Positions 62,394 through 64,000 of a stretch of 64,000 nt of DNA are shown here, piece after piece. This DNA comes from Sinomicrobium pectinilyticum (lineage in GTDB: Bacteria; Bacteroidota; Bacteroidia; Flavobacteriales; Flavobacteriaceae). Every line of letters begins with the position of its first letter. Position 1 is the stretch's first letter. Where the stretch lies: positions 1-64,000 of the forward strand of contig NZ_RJTM01000059.1 in NCBI RefSeq assembly GCF_003725735.1, written 5' to 3'. The notes beneath the pieces were generated by a model, which had not been told where the DNA came from, did no database searches, and saw only the letters and a list, made by a program, of their open reading frames with translations. Position numbers and translations under genes: made by a program.

Positions 62394-62606
62394 ATGCTTT
62401 CAATAACCAATACGGATGTAACTACCCAAGTAAATTGGAATGTACATACGGAAGGTAGGTCAGCCGATGGAATTGTGCAGATACCTACTTTGGCCGCTGA
62501 TGATGAAGCTGCAAAAAAGGCCGCAAATACAGAGATAAGCAATAGGAAGAAATACATGCTTGTAATAACAACTGTTCAACAGTTACTCAAAGAATGGCAA
62601 ATATAG
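62394..62606 (+). CDS. Short frame after the RHS fragment, uncertain
   Basis: A 70-codon frame (QVNWNVHTEGRSADGIVQIP, then a Lys/Ala helix, TTVQQLLKEWQI). It begins 12 bases after the RHS fragment. No signal or family is recognised. It may be a remnant of a toxin tip or a small real gene. Confidence 0.3.
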   Translation: MLSITNTDVTTQVNWNVHTEGRSADGIVQIPTLAADDEAAKKAANTEISNRKKYMLVITTVQQLLKEWQI

Positions 62607-62626
62607 CAACAGGAGGCAACAACTAA

Positions 62627-62788
62627 ATTGATGCAAAACAAAGGATAACACCAAGTTGGATATTAAGAAGATTTGGGTACAAAGAAGCAGATGTTGTAGC
62701 ACCCAATAATTTATATAATGCAGCGTTAAAGACTAAAAATGCGAAAAAGTTAAAGGACCAGCTAATGTACGGGCAAAGCCTTATTTAG
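62627..62788 (+). pseudogene. Toxin-tip remnant before a lipoprotein gene
   Basis: A 53-codon open stretch with no start codon (IDAKQRITPSWILRRFGYKE, then LKDQLMYGQSLI and stop). It ends 23 bases before the next lipoprotein gene. Its helical, basic make-up and position fit the 3' end of an RHS toxin whose 5' part was lost. No catalytic motif is recognised. Confidence 0.5.
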
Positions 62789-62811
62789 AATATTTTGGAA
62801 AAAATTAAATT

Positions 62812-63240
62812 ATGAAAAACTTGATAATGATTCTTTTATTTGTATTATCTGTAAGTTGTAATGGACAAGATAATAATATGAAAGATACACCGCTAGTAAC
62901 AGTTATAAAATTGCAATCATCGGAAGCACTATTAAATTTTGATGAAGCAAAGCAATATATGGATATTGAAAAGGTTTTTGGAGAAAATCCTGAATCTAAA
63001 AAAAGCCCACAAGAAGAATGGAAAGAGATGGTTACTTTTTTTTATAATTTAGGAGGTAATAAAAAATTCACAAATCAGTTCAAATATTTTGATTACAATA
63101 TTGCTGAAATAATTAAGGTTTCAAATGCTCAAGTTAAATTTGTAGCCATTGATAAAGATAGTCATATTAAAGAAATCATCTATTCGCTTGACAAAATAAA
63201 AGATAGATGGAAAGTAACTGACATGCAATATGTAAATTAA
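62812..63240 (+). CDS. Small lipoprotein, possible immunity protein
   Basis: A 142-residue lipoprotein (lipobox LFVLSVSC, Cys16). The mature part contains LLNFDEAKQYMDIEKVF, an alpha-beta SnoaL/DUF4878-like plan, and ends HIKEIIYSLDKIKDRWKVTDMQYVN. A second copy of this end lies at 63661-63777. It follows the toxin remnant, so an immunity role is proposed. AT-rich codon use. Confidence 0.6.
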   Translation: MKNLIMILLFVLSVSCNGQDNNMKDTPLVTVIKLQSSEALLNFDEAKQYMDIEKVFGENPESKKSPQEEWKEMVTFFYNLGGNKKFTNQFKYFDYNIAEIIKVSNAQVKFVAIDKDSHIKEIIYSLDKIKDRWKVTDMQYVN

Positions 63241-63241
63241 T

Positions 63242-63325
63242 CTAAAACCCCTCAATGAAGTGTACCTCGGCTCTATGAAGTTTGCTACCGAGGCTGCTGA
63301 AAAAGGGTTAAAAATTAACATATGA
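63242..63325 (+). pseudogene. Second toxin-tip remnant, coupled to a lipoprotein gene
   Basis: A 27-codon end piece, LKPLNEVYLGSMKFATEAAE then KGLKINI and stop. Its TGA overlaps the next ATG as ATGA, the arrangement typical of a toxin followed by its immunity gene. No start codon or full domain remains. Confidence 0.5.
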
Positions 63326-63648
63326 GAAAAGTAGGTTTAGTATTGATGATTTGTTTGTTTTTGTTGAGTTGTAATGATATGATTATAGATGAGTCGGGAA
63401 TTGAGTCCCTTGAGGTATTCAATAACAATAAAGAAAAAATAAGTGTGCTAAATAACAATTTTGAGATATCAAATTTTGTTAAAAAATTGAATGGAGCAGA
63501 AAGGAAAGTGATCAAATTTTATCCAACATATACTATCAAAATTTCATATCAAAACGGTAACGAAAAAATATTATTTAGTAATGGGAATAATTTTAAAATA
63601 GATGGTTTAACCTATCAAATGAAACAAAACGTTGTTGATCAAGAATAA
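63322..63648 (+). CDS. Small lipoprotein, possible immunity protein
   Basis: A 108-residue lipoprotein (lipobox LFLLSC, Cys15). The mature part is acidic then beta-rich (FVKKLNGAERKVIKFYPTY, YTIKISYQNGNEKILF). It is coupled by ATGA to the toxin remnant upstream. AT-rich. No named family. Confidence 0.6.
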   Translation: MRKVGLVLMICLFLLSCNDMIIDESGIESLEVFNNNKEKISVLNNNFEISNFVKKLNGAERKVIKFYPTYTIKISYQNGNEKILFSNGNNFKIDGLTYQMKQNVVDQE

Positions 63649-63660
63649 ATTAATAATTCG

Positions 63661-63777
63661 AAGGTAAAAGAAAACTTTATCTCTGTGAATCAAAATGCGC
63701 GAATAAAGGAAATTATTTACTCTTTGGATAATACCGGGGATAAGTGGAAAGTAGTGGAAATAGAGTATGTTAATTAG
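63661..63777 (+). pseudogene. Duplicate 3' end of the 62812 lipoprotein gene
   Basis: A 38-codon stretch, KVKENFISVNQNARIKEIIY then SLDNTGDKWKVVEIEYVN and stop, aligns with the last ~38 residues of the lipoprotein at 62812-63240 with about half the residues identical. It lacks a start and signal peptide. It shows duplication and loss of an immunity-like gene. Confidence 0.75.
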
Positions 63778-63913
63778 ATGATTTTTAATATTATGAAAAA
63801 ACAATAAAAAGGGGCAGATATTGGTTGTAATTCGAGATTGGGTTGCTTTTTTGAGAGGGGTAGACCATGGAACAATCAAATTTCATACATTTAGCTTGAA
63901 ATTTTGACCATGA

Positions 63914-64000
63914 ATGAAATTAAGCTTTAATATTTTTAGTATACTAATATTTGCCGGTGTAATACAAGGGGTTTTTTGGCATAGTTGTTTTAACCTCAAA
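63914..64000 (+). CDS. Start of a membrane-type regulator, cut by the window edge
   Basis: ATG 63914 opens 29 codons to the window end: MKLSFNIFSILIFAGVIQGV then FWHSCFNLK. This first helix is typical of membrane-anchored AraC regulators of Bacteroidetes, like the one at 11.8-13.0 kb. The call rests on one helix, so it is tentative. Confidence 0.4.
   Translation, partial: MKLSFNIFSILIFAGVIQGVFWHSCFNLK

Overview
The window is chromosomal DNA of a Bacteroidota member, most likely a Flavobacteriaceae. The evidence is a CarboxypepD_reg-type TonB receptor, flavobacterial succinate dehydrogenase subunits, Bacteroidetes-type promoters (TTTG, 19 bases, TAnnTTTG), a Bacteroidetes TraE-TraN conjugation module and DUF6443/RHS proteins. 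Family level is inferred from protein character; no species can be named.

Layout. 1-1920: remnant of a lanthipeptide locus, with an intact precursor and a frameshifted LanC-like gene that has lost its zinc ligands. 2018-13000: housekeeping and envelope genes on the minus strand (TonB receptor, pgi, DUF559, M23 peptidase, tryptophan 2,3-dioxygenase family, DUF3108, serine hydrolase, a frameshifted membrane AraC regulator). 13300-13430: a candidate small RNA with a strong terminator. 13786-20693: biotin genes bioF-DUF2007-bioD and bioA, followed by a SET-domain protein and a ketoacyl synthase with a complete Cys-His-His triad. 20755-25837: sdhCAB (minus) and an M24 Xaa-Pro aminopeptidase (plus).

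25998-46800: a mobile island beside tRNA-Ala(GGC). It starts with a large serine recombinase whose last ~29 codons and stop codon lie in the antisense of the tRNA and its terminator. Then come two DUF3945-like proteins and a type IV secretion operon, traE-F-G, three TraI-like paralogues, J-K-L-M-N, read right to left. Two AraC-type regulators, small membrane proteins and lipoproteins follow, and a decayed tyrosine recombinase lies at the right edge. I see no relaxase, coupling protein or TraO/P/Q, so the island looks cut down or helper-dependent.

46953-53428: a compact type II secretion/type IV pilus-like operon (pseudopilin, prepilin peptidase, ATPase, secretin, GspL/PilN-like, PilO-like) with no GspF/PilC gene. 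53971-64000: a YD-repeat protein and an RHS protein with a polymorphic C-terminus. AT-rich small immunity-like genes (a two-TM protein and lipoproteins) and vestigial RHS tips follow, including one toxin end joined by ATGA to a lipoprotein gene. The window ends in the start of another membrane-type regulator.

Most promising for follow-up: the recombinase fused to host tRNA antisense, the relaxase-less T4SS island with triplicated TraI-like genes, the RHS orphan-module array, the ketoacyl synthase and SET genes in the biotin region, and the 13.3-13.4 kb small RNA candidate. All coordinates and motifs were read by eye; no database search was run.
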